Shown here piece by piece: positions 25,234 through 34,035 of a stretch of 64,000 nt of DNA. The notes under the pieces were generated by a model, which saw nothing but the letters and a program-made list of their open reading frames with translations, ran no database searches and had not been told where the DNA came from. The DNA is from Viridibacillus arvi (GTDB taxonomy: Bacteria; Bacillota; Bacilli; Bacillales_A; Planococcaceae). The DNA lies in assembly GCF_001274945.1 (NCBI RefSeq), contig NZ_LILB01000001.1, positions 1,410,633-1,474,632 of the forward strand, given 5' to 3'. Position 1 is the first letter of the stretch; each line of letters opens with the position of its first letter. Position numbers and translations under genes: made by a program.

Positions 25234-26142
25234 CTATCCTTCTTGTATTTGTAGTTTCAGAAGTATAACAGCTAATATCGCTGTGAAAAAGAAAGCAAAT
25301 GCGATAATAAAAGATACTGCACATAAAACAAATAGTGTTTTGCCTATATCATCTAAAAAACTCGCAATATCTTTATCAGAAAAAGGTTCCATCAATGCGG
25401 CCAGGAAACGAAAACTTAATCCTGTCATTAAAATTTTTAATGTCGGGATAATAGCAGCAGTAAATATACCTATCATTAAGCCTGTACTTGTTACCGTTGC
25501 AGTAGTTGATGAATATTTTCTAAATGTACTTAAACTCTCAGTTATAAAAGAACCTATAAACGGAATGTTTTGCTGGATCATCTTTTTCAATGGTCCGAGT
25601 GCAGCTCCGGTAAAAGATACTGACACAACACTATTCATTACTAGAAACATCGAATAGCACATTACTGTAGCAGAAACGACACTTAATACAAGTACGCGTA
25701 TAAAGTCAGCCATTCGTGCAAAAGATATTTCTGGCATGAAACGGGATAGAAAGTCAAAAATCAAAGATGCCGTCAACAGAGGGATTAGCCACCTCCCCGT
25801 TAAAAACACAGCAAATTGAATGAGTAGTAATAGCATAGGATGCCACGCCATTAATGACATAGCGCCTGCTGAAATAGCCATTGCAGACATTAATATTGGA
25901 TAAAGGGCACTAAAGAATGCAATCATATTCTCAGATAATGCCTGCATCATAGTAAATGATTGATAAACTGGCTTTAATGTCGTAGTAAGTATAGCGATAA
26001 AAAAGAAAACCCTTGTCCACTCTTTAAATTGAGGCATTATAAAGTTTAATATTAAAAAGAGTAGTGCATAAAAAAGTAATGAAACGAGTGTAAATAATGT
26101 GTCCTTGAAGGGGGCGACCAATATATCCTGTAACCAGTCCAA
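25234..26142 (-). CDS. spoIIIAE: stage III sporulation protein AE, short form
   Basis: 302 residues, polytopic membrane protein with about seven to eight hydrophobic segments and the family core V-V-S-V-S-F-T-G-A-A-L-G-P-L-K-K-M-I, N-I-P-F-I-G-S-F-I-T-E-S-L-S-T-F-R-K and A-A-I-I-P-T-L-K-I-L. The B. subtilis protein is about 399 aa with an N-terminal secreted part; this one lacks that part and starts at a TTG behind AGGAGG. The 90 bp upstream hold only a 13-codon frame. It belongs to the SpoIIIA transenvelope machine needed for late forespore gene expression. Confidence 0.88.
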   Translation of the reverse strand: MDWLQDILVAPFKDTLFTLVSLLFYALLFLILNFIMPQFKEWTRVFFFIAILTTTLKPVYQSFTMMQALSENMIAFFSALYPILMSAMAISAGAMSLMAWHPMLLLLIQFAVFLTGRWLIPLLTASLIFDFLSRFMPEISFARMADFIRVLVLSVVSATVMCYSMFLVMNSVVSVSFTGAALGPLKKMIQQNIPFIGSFITESLSTFRKYSSTTATVTSTGLMIGIFTAAIIPTLKILMTGLSFRFLAALMEPFSDKDIASFLDDIGKTLFVLCAVSFIIAFAFFFTAILAVILLKLQIQEG

Positions 26143-26232
26143 TCTTGCCCTCCTATCTTTTTTTGACGTTTATCCAAAAATTTCTTCTTCTATTAAATTG
26201 AGTTTGTCCATAAAAATGACAACCATCATCTA

Positions 26233-26607
26233 CTATGGTTCTATCAAACGTTGCCAAATTGAAAATAATTCAATCATCTCTTTTAGCCAAAGAGATAAAA
26301 TAACAAGCTTTACCGCTGTATGTGATAAAAAGGCAAGTGCTTCATAATCCTGATCGTTTAAATGTTGTGACATGGCTGTTGAAACGAAATATATAAATGC
26401 ACTGCCTAGAATGAGCGATAAATAAGGGATTTCAATTGGAAATGCATGCAATAACCTTTGAAGAAACGGGATGAATAAACGCATTATTAAAAAGCTCATT
26501 AATAAGAAAAAAAACACCGTATAAAAGACACGATGCAGAGCAGGAATTGCCATTTGAATAAACATTAAAAGAATAAGCATAATCACAGCGTAAAATAATA
26601 TCGTCAT
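26233..26607 (-). CDS. spoIIIAD: stage III sporulation protein AD
   Basis: 124 residues (B. subtilis 133) with four hydrophobic segments. The AC/AD-type motif is seen as Y-L-S-L-I-L-G-S-A-F-I-Y-F-V-S-T-A-M and L-F-S-I-W-Q-R-L. Four bp after spoIIIAC with no good ribosome site, so translation is likely coupled. Confidence 0.85.
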   Translation of the reverse strand: MTILFYAVIMLILLMFIQMAIPALHRVFYTVFFFLLMSFLIMRLFIPFLQRLLHAFPIEIPYLSLILGSAFIYFVSTAMSQHLNDQDYEALAFLSHTAVKLVILSLWLKEMIELFSIWQRLIEP

Positions 26608-26611
26608 AAGT

Positions 26612-26854
26612 TCAGGTAGCCGTTAACCATTGGAAGAAGGTGAGAATTTCATCAAAGAACAAACGTAAAAAATGAAGCAATTCCGCTGCGATATACATAT
26701 AGGCTAGAAAATAAAGAAAAAAAGAAAATTCCTTCTTACCGGTTTGTTCAAAGAAGATATGTAAAAGCGCAATCACAAGTCCAATACCGGCGATGCGTAG
26801 AATGTCTTGAAGTTCCGTAGCTGCCCCTCCTCTTGTATAATCTAATCTATGCAA
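26612..26854 (-). CDS. spoIIIAC: stage III sporulation protein AC
   Basis: The body L-Q-D-I-L-R-I-A-G-I-G-L-V-I-A-L-L-H-I-F-F-E-Q-T-G-K-K-E-F is a clear SpoIIIAC. The start is odd. A strong AGAGGAGGGG site lies 5-6 nt before ACG-GAA-CTT-CAA, which would give the normal 67-residue protein if ACG were ATG. The only standard start is a TTG at 26854, 13 codons upstream, without a ribosome site. So the start codon may have decayed (ATG to ACG). First gene of the cluster here; spoIIIAA and spoIIIAB, expected upstream, are absent. Confidence 0.8.
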   Translation of the reverse strand: MHRLDYTRGGAATELQDILRIAGIGLVIALLHIFFEQTGKKEFSFFLYFLAYMYIAAELLHFLRLFFDEILTFFQWLTAT

Positions 26855-26907
26855 AGTTAGAGTGAGTTATGATTTCCAATCATACAAACATCGGATTGAA
26901 CAAAAAA

Positions 26908-26943
26908 ATCGACCCCTATAGCATAAGCTATAGGGGTCGATTA
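26908..26943 (-). terminator. terminator of the efp transcript
   Basis: AATCGACCCCTATA/TATAGGGGTCGATT perfect stem with flanking A/T runs, between efp and spoIIIAC. Confidence 0.85.
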
Positions 26944-26958
26944 TAAAGAATGAATTAA

Positions 26959-27516
26959 TTATCCACGAGAAACGTAAGTGCCTTCTTCAGTGTTAATAAC
27001 TAATTTGTCACCAACATTAACAAAGAATGGTACTTGTACAACTAATCCAGTTTGAACTGTTGCTGGTTTAGAGCCACCTGAAGCAGTATCACCTTTAATA
27101 CCTGGTTCAGTATCAATTACTTCTAGAAGAACTGTATTTGGAAGATCAACACCAAGGATTTCTCCTTCGTAAGACATAATTGAAACTTCCATATTCTCTA
27201 ATAAGAATTTCAATTCGTCTTTAAGTTGGCTTTCATTTATTTCAATTTGGTCATAAGTTTCAGTGTTCATGAACACATGATTATCACCTGAAGCATATAG
27301 ATATTGCATTTTGTTATTGTCAATTTGAGCTTTTTCTACTTTTTCACCTGCACGGAAAGTTTTTTCCATTACTGAACCGTTACGTAGGTTACGAAGTTTT
27401 GATCGTACAAAAGCTGCCCCTTTACCTGGTTTTACGTGTTGGAAATCAAGTACACGGAAAAGTCCACCGTCTACTACGATTGTTAGGCCTGTACGAAAAT
27501 CGTTTACTGAAATCAT
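26959..27516 (-). CDS. efp: translation elongation factor P
   Basis: 185 residues, three beta-barrel domains. The modified-lysine loop is [12 protein letters not shown] with Lys32 at the tip, the residue that is 5-aminopentanolylated in B. subtilis; the neighbouring Pro is conserved. It rescues ribosomes at polyproline. TTGGAGGAA ribosome site. Order efp, pepQ, aroQ, yqhR as in B. subtilis. Confidence 0.97.
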   Translation of the reverse strand: MISVNDFRTGLTIVVDGGLFRVLDFQHVKPGKGAAFVRSKLRNLRNGSVMEKTFRAGEKVEKAQIDNNKMQYLYASGDNHVFMNTETYDQIEINESQLKDELKFLLENMEVSIMSYEGEILGVDLPNTVLLEVIDTEPGIKGDTASGGSKPATVQTGLVVQVPFFVNVGDKLVINTEEGTYVSRG

Positions 27517-27537
27517 GAATGTTCCTCCAATATTACT

Positions 27538-28608
27538 TTATAAAATGATTAGTTCTTTTGTGGAATGAGTTAGTTTTTCATTACCTGTCTCTGTGATTAA
27601 TGTATCGTCCTCAATACGGACACCACCGATACCTGGTAGATAAATACCAGGTTCACATGTCACGACCATACCTGGTTCTAATACAATAGGTGAACGGAAC
27701 GATAATCCAGGACCTTCATGTACTTCTAAACCAATTCCATGACCTGTTGAATGGCCAAATGCCTCACCATATCCATGTGCTTTAATATAATCACGTGTTA
27801 CTGCATCAGCTTCAATACCTGTCATACCTGGTTTAAACTGCTCTAATCCAAGTAATTCAGCATTTAATACAATGTTGTAAATTTCCTTCAATTGATCTGA
27901 AGGCTCACCAACTGCAACTGTACGTGTTGTATCAGAGATATAGCCATTATAGAGCGCACCAAAATCTAAAGTGACAAAATCACCATTTTCTATTATTTTA
28001 TCAGTTGCAACGCCATGTGGCAATGCCGAGCGTACACCTGATGCAACAATTATATCAAAAGAAGATGAAGTTGCTCCTTGTTTTCGCATGAAGAATTCCA
28101 ATTCATTTGATACTTCTAATTCTGTTTTGCCAGCTTTAATAAATGTTAGTATATGCTCGAATGCCGCATCCGCTATTTCACAAGCGACCTTAATAATATT
28201 AATCTCTTGTTCCGTCTTAATCAAGCGGATTTTTTCTACTAAACCTGAAACTCCTACTAAATCGGTTTTTAAATGTTTCGAATATACTTCAAAGGTGCTA
28301 TAACTAACGTCTTCTTTCTCAAATGCTAATGTTTTGATACCCATCTGTTGTACTTGAGTAGCAATTTCTTCAATGATTGTAGCTTGGTGTTGTACAATTC
28401 GATAATCTTGTACTTGTTTCGCAGCTTGTTCAGTGTATCGGAAATCTGTAATAAAAACTGCATCATTTTGTGAAACAATAGCTACCCCTGATGTTCCAGT
28501 AAAATCAGTCATATAACGACGATTATAATCATTTGTAATAAGTATCGCATCAAGCCCTTGTTCTTGTAATGCTGCTCTTAATTTTTTTAGTTTTTCCATT
28601 ATAGTCAA
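27538..28608 (-). CDS. yqhT: Xaa-Pro dipeptidase/aminopeptidase (M24B, YqhT)
   Basis: 356 residues. Creatinase-like N-domain (about 1-130) and pita-bread metallopeptidase domain with ligands in F-V-T-L-D-F-G-A-L-Y, S-D-T-T-R-T, G-H-S-T-G-H-G-I-G, T-C-E-P-G-I-Y and R-I-E-D-D. Cleaves X-Pro dipeptides or N-terminal residues before Pro, using Mn or Co. Start could be at M1 or M4. Sits between aroQ and efp in a conserved operon. Confidence 0.93.
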   Translation of the reverse strand: MTIMEKLKKLRAALQEQGLDAILITNDYNRRYMTDFTGTSGVAIVSQNDAVFITDFRYTEQAAKQVQDYRIVQHQATIIEEIATQVQQMGIKTLAFEKEDVSYSTFEVYSKHLKTDLVGVSGLVEKIRLIKTEQEINIIKVACEIADAAFEHILTFIKAGKTELEVSNELEFFMRKQGATSSSFDIIVASGVRSALPHGVATDKIIENGDFVTLDFGALYNGYISDTTRTVAVGEPSDQLKEIYNIVLNAELLGLEQFKPGMTGIEADAVTRDYIKAHGYGEAFGHSTGHGIGLEVHEGPGLSFRSPIVLEPGMVVTCEPGIYLPGIGGVRIEDDTLITETGNEKLTHSTKELIIL

Positions 28609-28617
28609 TTCCCCCTG

Positions 28618-29046
28618 TTATTGTTCTAAAAACATGCGTAATGCAAGTTGGTATCCCTTTGTCCCCAATCCAGAAATTTGTCCCAAACACTCTGGTGCTA
28701 AATAAGAATGGTGACGGAATTCTTCACGTTTATGTATATTCGAGATATGCACCTCAATGACAGGTACATTTACAGAAGCGATAGCATCACGTATCGCAAC
28801 ACTTGTATGTGTATATGCACCTGGATTAAAGACAATGCCAGCAATTTCATCGTCTTCAGCGTCATGAATCCAGTCGATCAACTGGCCTTCATGATTGGAC
28901 TGCTTTAACTCAATTGTGGCACCAAACTCACCCGCTAGCTTTTGAAGGGCTTTATCTATATCTAGAAGAGTTTCCGAGCCATATATTCCTGGCTCTCTCT
29001 TACCTAATCGATTTAAATTAGGCCCATTTAAACATAAGTACTTCAT
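28618..29046 (-). CDS. aroQ: type II 3-dehydroquinate dehydratase
   Basis: 142 residues, standard size. N-terminal [19 protein letters not shown], with the catalytic Tyr; [29 protein letters not shown]. It makes 3-dehydroshikimate in the shikimate pathway; shikimate kinase is at 47 kb. Nine bp upstream of yqhT. Confidence 0.96.
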   Translation of the reverse strand: MKYLCLNGPNLNRLGKREPGIYGSETLLDIDKALQKLAGEFGATIELKQSNHEGQLIDWIHDAEDDEIAGIVFNPGAYTHTSVAIRDAIASVNVPVIEVHISNIHKREEFRHHSYLAPECLGQISGLGTKGYQLALRMFLEQ

Positions 29047-29073
29047 ATCTCTCCCCCTCCCATTTTGATGAAT

Positions 29074-29550
29074 TTATTTTACCACATCAGTATTATAAGG
29101 TATTTTACTTCGGGTGTCTAAACTTTCTGCTTTTTTATGGAACATTGCGGTTTCTACTATAAAACGTAAATGCATAGCAATTATGACGAAGATAGGAATC
29201 GATACTTTTTTTAACTCTACCGTACCAAACATCCACCACTGTAATCCGAACAGCAGAATAATACTCAATCCCATCGCGGCTATATCCGCACGAATAGCAA
29301 TACAAAGTTCACTTAAATAAAAAATCACTATGGCAAAAACAAACAACACAATTGCTAATGTCGTCCATTTAAATAATGGTGTATGTCCACTAAACAAATG
29401 CCAATGCTTAGACCAACCGATTGGACTCCAATGAATGATTGAAAATAGTTGTAGTAATCGTAGACAAACAGTAAATGACACTGCACTTACAATAGATGTC
29501 CAAAACAAGACATGAATTTTCAAAACACAACACTCCTTTTTTACAAGCAT
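29074..29550 (-). CDS. yqhR: YqhR family membrane protein
   Basis: 158 residues with four hydrophobic segments (around residues 12-32, 57-77, 80-100, 112-130). Recognised as YqhR by position between yqhQ and aroQ and by L-L-Q-L-F-S-I-I-H-W-S-P-I-G-W. The first codons are ambiguous (M-L-V-K-K-E-C-C...). Function unknown. Divergent from yqhQ with a gap of about 90 bp. Confidence 0.8.
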   Translation of the reverse strand: MLVKKECCVLKIHVLFWTSIVSAVSFTVCLRLLQLFSIIHWSPIGWSKHWHLFSGHTPLFKWTTLAIVLFVFAIVIFYLSELCIAIRADIAAMGLSIILLFGLQWWMFGTVELKKVSIPIFVIIAMHLRFIVETAMFHKKAESLDTRSKIPYNTDVVK

Positions 29551-29638
29551 TGCCTCATTTTCAAAAGCTATTCTTTTCCTAGAGCTTTTTTATAATTTTT
29601 AGTACAATAAGAACAGTTGAATATACAAAAAGAGAGCG

Positions 29639-30583
29639 GTGTGGCAAGTGAAGGATCAACCTCAGACTCCTGTTTACGGGGGACAAGCATTAATTGAGGG
29701 CGTAATGATGGGCGGTAAAGAACATACTGTATCCGCAATTCGCCGTAATGATGACTCAATAGAGTATTTCTATGTTAAAAAAGAAAAAAAGCCAGCGCTT
29801 CAAAGGTTGAAAAAGATTCCATTTATTAGAGGAATAGTTGCTATTATTGAATCAGCTGCAAACGGCTCCAAGCATTTGCAATTTGCAGGTGATCGCTATG
29901 ATGTCAATCCAGGCGAAGAAGTTGAAGAATCTGCTGAAGAGGGTTCGAAGCTCCAAATGATTTTAGGAGTAGCCGCAATTGGCGTACTTTCATTCCTTTT
30001 CGGTAAATTTATTTTCACATTGATTCCTGTATTCTTGGCACAACTTTTCCATACATGGTTTCCTGGAAAAGTCGCACAAATTTTGTTAGAGAGTGGTTTC
30101 AAACTAGTATTACTACTCAGTTATATTTATTTTGTATCACTGACTCCACTTATTAAACGTGTTTTCCAGTACCACGGCTCTGAACATAAGGTCATAAACT
30201 GTTATGAAAACGGTCTCCCTTTAACAGTAGAAAATGTACAAGATCAATCACGTTTACACTACAGATGTGGTAGTAGTTTTATGTTATTTACAGTTATCGT
30301 AGGTATGTTCATCTACTTCCTAGTACCAACAGATCCGTTCTGGCTACGTATTGTGGATCGAATCTTATTAATCCCAGTTGTACTTGGAGTGGCTTTTGAA
30401 GTATTACAATGGACTAATGCTTGTCGGAATATACCAGTACTGCGCTATTTAGGTTATCCTGGTTTATGGCTTCAATTACTTACAACAAAAGAACCCAAAG
30501 ACGATCAAGTAGAAGTTGCTATTGCTTCATTTAATAAATTATTAGAAATCGAGAAAGACCCTAAAAATATCAAATTAAACTAA
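29639..30583 (+). CDS. yqhQ: DUF1385 membrane protein YqhQ
   Basis: 314 residues from a GTG. The DUF1385 start V-Y-G-G-Q-A-L-I-E-G-V-M-M-G-G and the later Y-H-G-S-E-H-K-V-I-N-C-Y-E-N-G, R-L-H-Y-R-C-G-S-S-F are diagnostic. About four membrane helices. Function unknown though broadly conserved in Firmicutes. A second GTG three codons further is an alternative start. Confidence 0.92.
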   Translation: MWQVKDQPQTPVYGGQALIEGVMMGGKEHTVSAIRRNDDSIEYFYVKKEKKPALQRLKKIPFIRGIVAIIESAANGSKHLQFAGDRYDVNPGEEVEESAEEGSKLQMILGVAAIGVLSFLFGKFIFTLIPVFLAQLFHTWFPGKVAQILLESGFKLVLLLSYIYFVSLTPLIKRVFQYHGSEHKVINCYENGLPLTVENVQDQSRLHYRCGSSFMLFTVIVGMFIYFLVPTDPFWLRIVDRILLIPVVLGVAFEVLQWTNACRNIPVLRYLGYPGLWLQLLTTKEPKDDQVEVAIASFNKLLEIEKDPKNIKLN

Positions 30584-30586
30584 CAG

Positions 30587-30623
30587 AAACGTAGAAGGGC
30601 TCAGTGAGCACTCCTACGTTTTT
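30587..30623 (+). terminator. terminator of yqhQ
   Basis: AAACGTAG...CTACGTTTTT with an inner GGCTCA/TGAGCA stem. Confidence 0.75.
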
Positions 30624-30696
30624 CTTATTGTTGATAAATTGACATTTTACACAAATATGTTTAATTGGTATATTTTAATAAAGGAGGTTCTTTCTA

Positions 30697-31092
30697 TTGA
30701 AGAAAAGACTTTTTGTTATTTCTGCTGTTTTTATATTTATTAGTAGTCTATCTTCTTTGTTAATTTATATTATCAAAAACGGCAATCCTTATACGATGCT
30801 TTTAGTTCAATATCATATGAAAAAACATATGGAAGGAAACGACATTACTGAAGATATGTTAGTTCCCGATAAATCTGGTTACATAGAACCTAAACAAGTA
30901 GTACACAAAGATTATTATCGTGGGCTATTTCAATTACGATTTAAAGATGAACCACAAATTACTTATTATTACGGACTACATAAAGAAAATAAAGCGATCA
31001 TTCAATTTTGCAAAGAGAATCCGTTAGTTGTACGCTCCTTTAAAAAGGCGAAACATAGTGAAGAAGTTTGTACAAATGCCTATAATAAATAA
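30697..31092 (+). CDS. DUF3139-like membrane-anchored protein
   Basis: 131 residues from a TTG behind AAAGGAGG. One N-terminal membrane helix (LFVISAVFIFISSLSSLLIYI), then N-G-N-P-Y-T-M-L-L-V-Q-Y-H-M-K-K-H-M, the K-x-x-x-x-M-K-K-x-L-like entry of DUF3139, and an extracellular alpha/beta domain of about 90 residues. Such proteins are common in Bacillus and of unknown role. Its two Cys near the end (F-C-K and V-C-T) might pair outside the cell. Confidence 0.65.
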   Translation: MKKRLFVISAVFIFISSLSSLLIYIIKNGNPYTMLLVQYHMKKHMEGNDITEDMLVPDKSGYIEPKQVVHKDYYRGLFQLRFKDEPQITYYYGLHKENKAIIQFCKENPLVVRSFKKAKHSEEVCTNAYNK

Positions 31093-31098
31093 AATAAA

Positions 31099-31125
31099 AA
31101 ATCTGTGCATAATTTGCACAGATTT
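31099..31125. terminator. bidirectional intrinsic terminator
   Basis: AAATCTGTGCA/TGCACAGATTT between convergent genes, A-run and T-run on either side. Confidence 0.8.
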
Positions 31126-31474
31126 ATTTGTTTTTACTAGCGCGAAGCTTTTGAATTCCTTTTGCTCCAAAGTAACCAATTACCCAAAACACAAGAAAAT
31201 ATAAACCATATCCCCATGCAGAGCTGTTTAATACCGTAAAGAGGATAATGATAAAAGCAATATAAGAAACTGCTAATGCAATCCAAGGATTAATATTATT
31301 TAAAGCACATGAAATTCCCTGCACTAAAAAAGTTAAAGGAAAAATAAGGACTAAGCTAAGTAGGAAATAGAATTTGTTTGCTTCATCATTTCCAAAAGCT
31401 CCTGTTAAAGTCATTGCGATAACACCTAACATCGCAAACGCCGGGAAGAAAATACCCGAAATTTTATTACCCAC
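31124..31474 (-). CDS. small polytopic membrane protein (116 aa)
   Basis: Four hydrophobic segments (about 8-25, 34-56, 64-82, 88-105) and a basic tail R-A-S-K-N-K. No family recognised. The ribosome site AGGAGTG lies 7 nt before the ATG. Single gene between a bidirectional terminator and the HAD gene. Confidence 0.7.
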   Translation of the reverse strand: MGNKISGIFFPAFAMLGVIAMTLTGAFGNDEANKFYFLLSLVLIFPLTFLVQGISCALNNINPWIALAVSYIAFIIILFTVLNSSAWGYGLYFLVFWVIGYFGAKGIQKLRASKNK

Positions 31475-31546
31475 ATGATCACTCCTAACAAATTGTCTTC
31501 ATTTTATCATGAATGTTCACATAGGTGGGGAATTAAAAAAATACGT

Positions 31547-32116
31547 TTAATTGTTTAATTTTACTACTTTAAAAAAATCATTATAATCATTTATTTGAAA
31601 GTCTGCCGCTTCACAATTCCCCCCATACATACAACTCATCATCCCTATTTTCTTCGCAGGGATTAAATCGAGTTCCCTATCTCCGATCGCTAGATCTAAA
31701 TCATATTTATCATGTAAATATTGATAAGAAGTCGGATCAGGCTTGCGTGGATAACCATTATCAACAGTGACAATTTCAATGAAATATTTTTCAAAACCGT
31801 AGTATTGGAGAATATCCAAAACAGGCTTTCGCTCCTTATGTGTCATAATTACATTTTTGTTTGCAAATCGTAAAATTTTCTCAACGTTAGGAAACGGCTT
31901 TATACTACTTGGCGGTATCTCTAAATTAAGCTTTTTAACTTCTTTTATTTGTTCATCTGATAATTTAAAATATTTAAATGCATGTGTTGCAGAGATCTTC
32001 AATTCTCGATAAATATCTTCTCGTACGACTGTACCATTCAGTACTTTATATAAATTTTCTGTATACGCTGGATATGTATCAAATAAAGTACCATCAAAAT
32101 CCCATAATATATTCAT
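31547..32116 (-). CDS. HAD-superfamily phosphatase (phosphoglycolate-phosphatase-like)
   Basis: The start is at 32116, behind AGGAGGGG; an upstream ATG at 32161 lacks a site. 189 residues. HAD motifs: I, W-D-F-D-G-T-L-F-D; II, V-I-M-T-H-K-E-R; III, R-K-P-D-P-T; IV, A-I-G-D-R-E-L-D. A small helical cap lies between I and II, giving the HAD-IA type. Probable substrate a small phosphomonoester; Bacillus relatives are annotated as PGP-like. Not linked to other genes of one pathway. Confidence 0.85.
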   Translation of the reverse strand: MNILWDFDGTLFDTYPAYTENLYKVLNGTVVREDIYRELKISATHAFKYFKLSDEQIKEVKKLNLEIPPSSIKPFPNVEKILRFANKNVIMTHKERKPVLDILQYYGFEKYFIEIVTVDNGYPRKPDPTSYQYLHDKYDLDLAIGDRELDLIPAKKIGMMSCMYGGNCEAADFQINDYNDFFKVVKLNN

Positions 32117-32587
32117 AATACCCCTCCTGATTTTTACAAACAAAGTATTTATTTTAATCACTTAATTAATATGACCTCATAAAAGTTGTTGTAATTTTAC
32201 ATAGTATATCGCCTTTATTTTACCTTGGAAACATTCACGCTTAAATTCCCTGGATATAATATAGCAATATTGCTTACTAAGCCTAACCAAAGGTCTATAA
32301 AATTTCTCATCTTTTAATCTTCCAATCAATAGAATTTAATATATTCATATTATAATCAATTCCGCTTCCTTGACCATAACCCTCTTTAAATTTCCCTTCA
32401 TATAATTTCGAACGCTTTTTTTAGCCTTCTAATCTCTTCTGATTAACTTTCTTTAATTGTAATAAAATAATAACAATCTCTTATGGATATGATATCCACA
32501 GAAGTTGTTTTATCAAACTTTGTTATAAATGATCAGTCTTTTTTATAAAACTACACATCAACTAAGCTGTTTAATTTAAAAACCAGT

Positions 32588-32618
32588 AAAAACACTCAAA
32601 TATCATTCGAGTGTTTTT
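32588..32618. terminator. intrinsic terminator-like hairpin
   Basis: AAAAACACTC/GAGTGTTTTT perfect stem with T-run. Confidence 0.55.
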
Positions 32619-32684
32619 GTATAATCTTTTACTTCTTTGAAAAAATCATTTTTGCCACTTTTCATGAATACTCACCTAGAAAAA

Positions 32685-32724
32685 AAATAACCTCTTACGG
32701 ACATCATACCCGAAGAGGTTATTT
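32685..32724. terminator. intrinsic terminator-like hairpin
   Basis: AAATAACCTCTT/AAGAGGTTATTT perfect stem; may end the acc transcript on the minus strand or be part of the repeat region. Confidence 0.5.
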
Positions 32725-33078
32725 CTTATCTAACTTTATTACGTGTTATCAAACTTTATTATAAATGATCAATCTTTATTTAAAGACGTGTTGGTTTGGA
32801 ATAAAGTTTGATTAAAAGTTTGTTGCAATCGTTGATTTTATAATAGAAGAAACGAACGCATTTTGAAAAAAGTTTGATCAAAATGCGTGGGTTTTATTTA
32901 AATGCGAAGTTATTTTTATCAAACTATATTACAAATAATCGAACTTTATTATAAATGATCAATCTTTTTTACAAACTACAACTCTTTTTTCTTCCATCAT
33001 TAGGATATTAATTTATTTAAGAAACATTTTTTATCTCTTTACGAACAAATTCACATGTCAAATAACCTAAAAATGAAT

Positions 33079-34035
33079 TTAAACTTCTGTATATTGTCCA
33101 ATCTTTCTGAATTTCTCATAGCGATCTTCAATTAATTGTTCGCCATTTAGAGAATTCAATGCTTTTAGTGTGACGCTTATACATTCTTTTATATAAGATG
33201 CTTGCTTCGCAACATTGCGGTGTGCTCCACCAGTTATTTCAGGGATTATTCCATCAATAACGTCGAGCTCTTTTAAGTCAGGTGCTGTTATACGCATTGC
33301 TTCTGCAGCTTGCTTCCCTAGGCTACCATCTCGCCATAAGATCGATGCAGCCCCTTCAGGCGAGATAACCGAATACGTTGAGTTCTCTAACATAAAGACG
33401 CGATTAGCTACCCCTAATGCAATGGCACCCCCACTTCCGCCTTCCCCAATAACAATACTAATAACTGGTACTGTTAGAATCGCCATTTCAGAGAGAGTTC
33501 TAGCAATGGCTTCACTTGGGCCGCGTTCCTCGGCTGCCTTACCCGGATAGGCTCCTTTTGTATCAATAAAACAAATAATTGGGCGCTTAAATTTCTCAGC
33601 TTGCTTCATTAAGCGTAATGCCTTACGATATCCTTCAGGGTGTGGCATACCAAAATTTCGTCGAATATTTTCTTTAGTTGATTTTCCGCGTTGATGTCCA
33701 ACAATTGTTACGGGCTGTTCTTCAAAGAGAGCAATTCCTCCAAGAATAGCTGCATCATCACCAAATGTACGATCTCCATGTAACTCAATAAAGTTTTCAC
33801 ACATAGCTTCTATATATTGTAAAGTAGTTGGTCGTTCTGGATGTCTAGCAACCTGTACACGATCCCATGGCTTCATATTGGCATAAATAGATTGTTCTAG
33901 CTGTGATAGACGTGTTTCAAGCTTTTCGATTTCGCTTGTCATATCTACATCTGCCTCTGTAGCAATCGTTTTTAATTCATCAATTTTTTCTCGTAATTGT
34001 ACTACTGGTTCTTCAAAAGCTAAATTTTTAGACAT
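33079..34035 (-). CDS. accA: acetyl-CoA carboxylase carboxyltransferase subunit alpha
   Basis: Start placed at the ATG at 34035 behind GGCGGTG, overlapping the accD stop by 8 nt. About 318 residues. N-terminal helix pair ([19 protein letters not shown]), then the carboxyltransferase crotonase-like core with [30 protein letters not shown]. Pairs with AccD to move the carboxyl from biotin to acetyl-CoA. In B. subtilis and many relatives pfkA and pyk follow; here they do not. Confidence 0.96.
   Translation of the reverse strand: MSKNLAFEEPVVQLREKIDELKTIATEADVDMTSEIEKLETRLSQLEQSIYANMKPWDRVQVARHPERPTTLQYIEAMCENFIELHGDRTFGDDAAILGGIALFEEQPVTIVGHQRGKSTKENIRRNFGMPHPEGYRKALRLMKQAEKFKRPIICFIDTKGAYPGKAAEERGPSEAIARTLSEMAILTVPVISIVIGEGGSGGAIALGVANRVFMLENSTYSVISPEGAASILWRDGSLGKQAAEAMRITAPDLKELDVIDGIIPEITGGAHRNVAKQASYIKECISVTLKALNSLNGEQLIEDRYEKFRKIGQYTEV

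Larger units (their letters stand above)
32511..32972. repeat. ~20-bp interspersed tandem repeats
   Basis: Best array at 32918-32972: ATCAAACTATATTACAAATA, ATCGAACTTTATTATAAATG, ATCAATCTTTTTTACAAACT. Two-unit groups lie at 32511 and 32749. Related units recur at 36551-36630, on the other side of the accDA block. Confidence 0.65.
32117..33078. other. long intergenic region with ~20-bp tandem units and hairpins
   Basis: No gene recognised in about 960 bp. It carries three groups of units of about 20 bp, consensus ATC(A/G)AACTTTATTATAAATG (32511-32545, 32749-32785, 32918-32972), and three perfect hairpins at 32588-32618, 32685-32724 and about 32859-32886 (ACGCATTTTG/CAAAATGCGT). Confidence 0.6.
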
